Shown here: positions 62,776 to 64,000 of the stretch, piece after piece
Position numbering within the stretch: the first letter of the stretch is position 1
Layout of the letters: every line of letters starts with the position of its first letter
From: Aptenodytes patagonicus
Taxonomy: Eukaryota; Chordata; Aves; Sphenisciformes; Spheniscidae
Reading direction: 5' to 3'
NCBI RefSeq assembly: GCF_965638725.1
Contig: NC_134952.1
Span: 56,770,065-56,834,064 of the forward strand
Length of the DNA: 64,000 nt
Notes under the pieces: generated by a model
What the model saw: only the letters and a program-made list of their open reading frames with translations
Told to the model about the DNA's origin: nothing
Database searches by the model: none
Made by a program: the position numbers and the translations under genes

Positions 62776-62815
62776 CTCCCCTTCCCTCCCTCCCTCCCTC
62801 CCTCCCCTCCTCCGC
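62776..62815 (-). promoter_or_regulatory. C4orf54: G-rich (GGGA)n tract in the C4orf54-like leader
   Basis: The plus strand carries CCCT repeated about six times, so the sense strand carries at least six G3 runs separated by single A, with GGGG at the edge. This is a strong G-quadruplex motif 110-150 bases upstream of the ATG. Confidence 0.85.
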
Positions 62816-63007
62816 CCGGCGCGCCGGCTCCCGGCCCGGGAGGGCATCACCGCCGGGGGGCGGAGGGGTCGGGCCGGGCTCGGCTCCCCCCGCACCGCAG
62901 CCAGCCGCGGGACAGCGGAGGCCCGCTCGGTCACCGGGGGGAGGTGGCTGATCGCCCTGCGGGGGATCCCGGGACGGGCCCGGGTCGCTCCGGGTTTTTC
63001 CGAGATG

Positions 63008-63069
63008 GGCGTCACTTGGCCGGTCCCAGGCGCGGACTATACATAGAACCGGCGTCACTTGCGCCGGTT
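63008..63069 (-). promoter_or_regulatory. C4orf54: Candidate C4orf54 core promoter: direct repeat, hairpin, MEF2-like box
   Basis: GGCGTCACTTGGCCGGT (63008-63024) recurs as GGCGTCACTTGCGCCGGT (63051-63068). Each carries a CACTTG E-box and TGACG half-site. AACCGGCG (63047-63054) and CGCCGGTT (63062-63069) form a perfect 8-bp inverted repeat with a 7-base loop. CTATACATAG at 63037-63046 fits the MEF2 box YTAWWWWTAR at nine of ten positions and could alternatively act as a TATA-like element. It lies 340-400 bases upstream of the ATG. Confidence 0.6.
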
Positions 63070-63309
63070 GAACAAAATCCGAATTTAAACGTCTGTGTTT
63101 GCCGGAATAAAGGCGCCCGGCCACCCCTTGGAAGGGGAGAGCCGCCCCTGCCCCCAAAGATGCTGCTGCCGCTGCCCGGCTCCTCGGAGAGCCGGCGGCA
63201 CCGGCTGGAAGAGGCAGCTCCCAGGGCCTCGGCTGAGCACACAGGCTTGCGTACACCAAGTACACCCTTGTCTCACACGCAGCAGTGGCTAAACAGCTTT
63301 TTTCTTCCT

Positions 63310-64000
63310 TAAACTACCCCCATACACCCCGTGTCCCCACTCGCAGAAGGTGTGTTGCAGAGGGGTACCCCGTGGATGCCAGCCTGGCCCTGTGCCTTCG
63401 CAGCGGTCCAGAGAGCCACTGGCCAGGGGACCCAAGCCACCTTTTTCCAGGAAACGCCGGTTTAGACATAACCAGCACCTAAGACCTATTAATAGGCATT
63501 TCTATGGCACGCCTGGCCCTTGGTGGCTGAGGGCTTTACTGAGTGGTCCGCAAGATGACACACCAAAAATCACTCCAGAGCCATGGAAGGAAAAGGTGAG
63601 ATTTTAAACACTGAGGAGGAGAAATGGAGGAAAGCGAGCAACATTGAGGAGCAGCCCTCAGGTATACAGTGCAGATAACAGCCTAAATTTACAGCTTAAA
63701 AAACAAATAAGCAGCTGCATGCTTGGGTGAGCAAGCCGGCATTGAGCTGGTAACATCGGACATTAAGTAGGGGAGGGTTGTGGAAACCCTCAAAGCGAGA
63801 ACCAGGATCTGTGCCCCTACAGCTGCATGCACTGGCACGAGGGGCACGGTGTGCGGCTCTGCCAGGGATGCCGCAGGGATGCAGGGACCAAGAGGCGAAG
63901 CAGATGCCATCCCAGCACCGTCCACATTAAAACAAGGGTTTCCCAGTGCTCCCAGCTCCTCACCCCACCCCACAGCCAGGTTGCTCTGCTGCCATCCTCC
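63310..64000. other. Region upstream of the C4orf54-like gene
   Basis: About 700 bases with no exon-like sequence or repeat family recognised. In human the next gene in this direction is DAPP1; no part of it is visible here. Confidence 0.5.

Noticed and set aside
62666-63265. N-terminal extension of the C4orf54-like ORF
   Set aside because: The upstream 200 codons are open but begin at GTG with no ATG in a good place. The first ATG with strong context is at 62665, and the extension covers the candidate promoter.
61769-63312. Long plus-strand frames through the C4orf54 5' region
   Set aside because: Same cause: CpG-island base composition, no family motif.

Overview
The window is vertebrate nuclear DNA, almost certainly from a bird. 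The evidence is a 5'-truncated CR1 retrotransposon with its diagnostic 3' octamer repeats, compact introns, and the gene order TRMT10A (minus) - MTTP (plus) - C4orf54-like (minus). This matches the order I know from human 4q23. No bacterial, phage, CRISPR, rRNA or tRNA feature was seen.

Left part (1-12000): six internal coding exons of TRMT10A, the tRNA m1G9 methyltransferase, lie on the minus strand. They splice in phase to 262 codons plus one base. The last coding exon lies beyond the left edge. Between exons 4 and 3 sits a CR1 LINE (about 5870-8185, minus strand). It keeps a long reverse-transcriptase reading frame but carries in-frame stops upstream. A CpG island at about 11440-12000 is the likely TRMT10A promoter.

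Centre (16180-43980): all 18 coding exons of MTTP (microsomal triglyceride transfer protein large subunit) can be placed on the plus strand with GT-AG borders. They give 893 codons plus stop, against 894 residues for the human protein as I remember it. A liver/intestine-type promoter (HNF1, DR1-like and FOX-like sites) lies just upstream of the ATG.

Right part (44000-64000): about 14 kb with no convincing gene, apart from a short coding-like minus-strand stretch near 56.3-56.6 kb that I cannot identify. Then follows one very GC-rich minus-strand exon (62665-58316, 1449 codons) with the C-terminal DUF4585-type motif typical of C4orf54, including a spliced-looking 3' end. Its upstream region holds a direct repeat, a perfect inverted repeat, a MEF2-like site and a G-rich tract.

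The three genes are neighbours by synteny, not an operon. TRMT10A modifies tRNA, MTTP loads lipid onto apoB in the ER, and C4orf54 is a poorly characterised protein. I found no new multi-gene system. The items most worth a second look are the 56.3 kb coding-like segment, the C4orf54 promoter architecture, the GC3 spike in MTTP exon 16, and two bird residues in MTTP that coincide with substitutions I recall as disease-associated in human.
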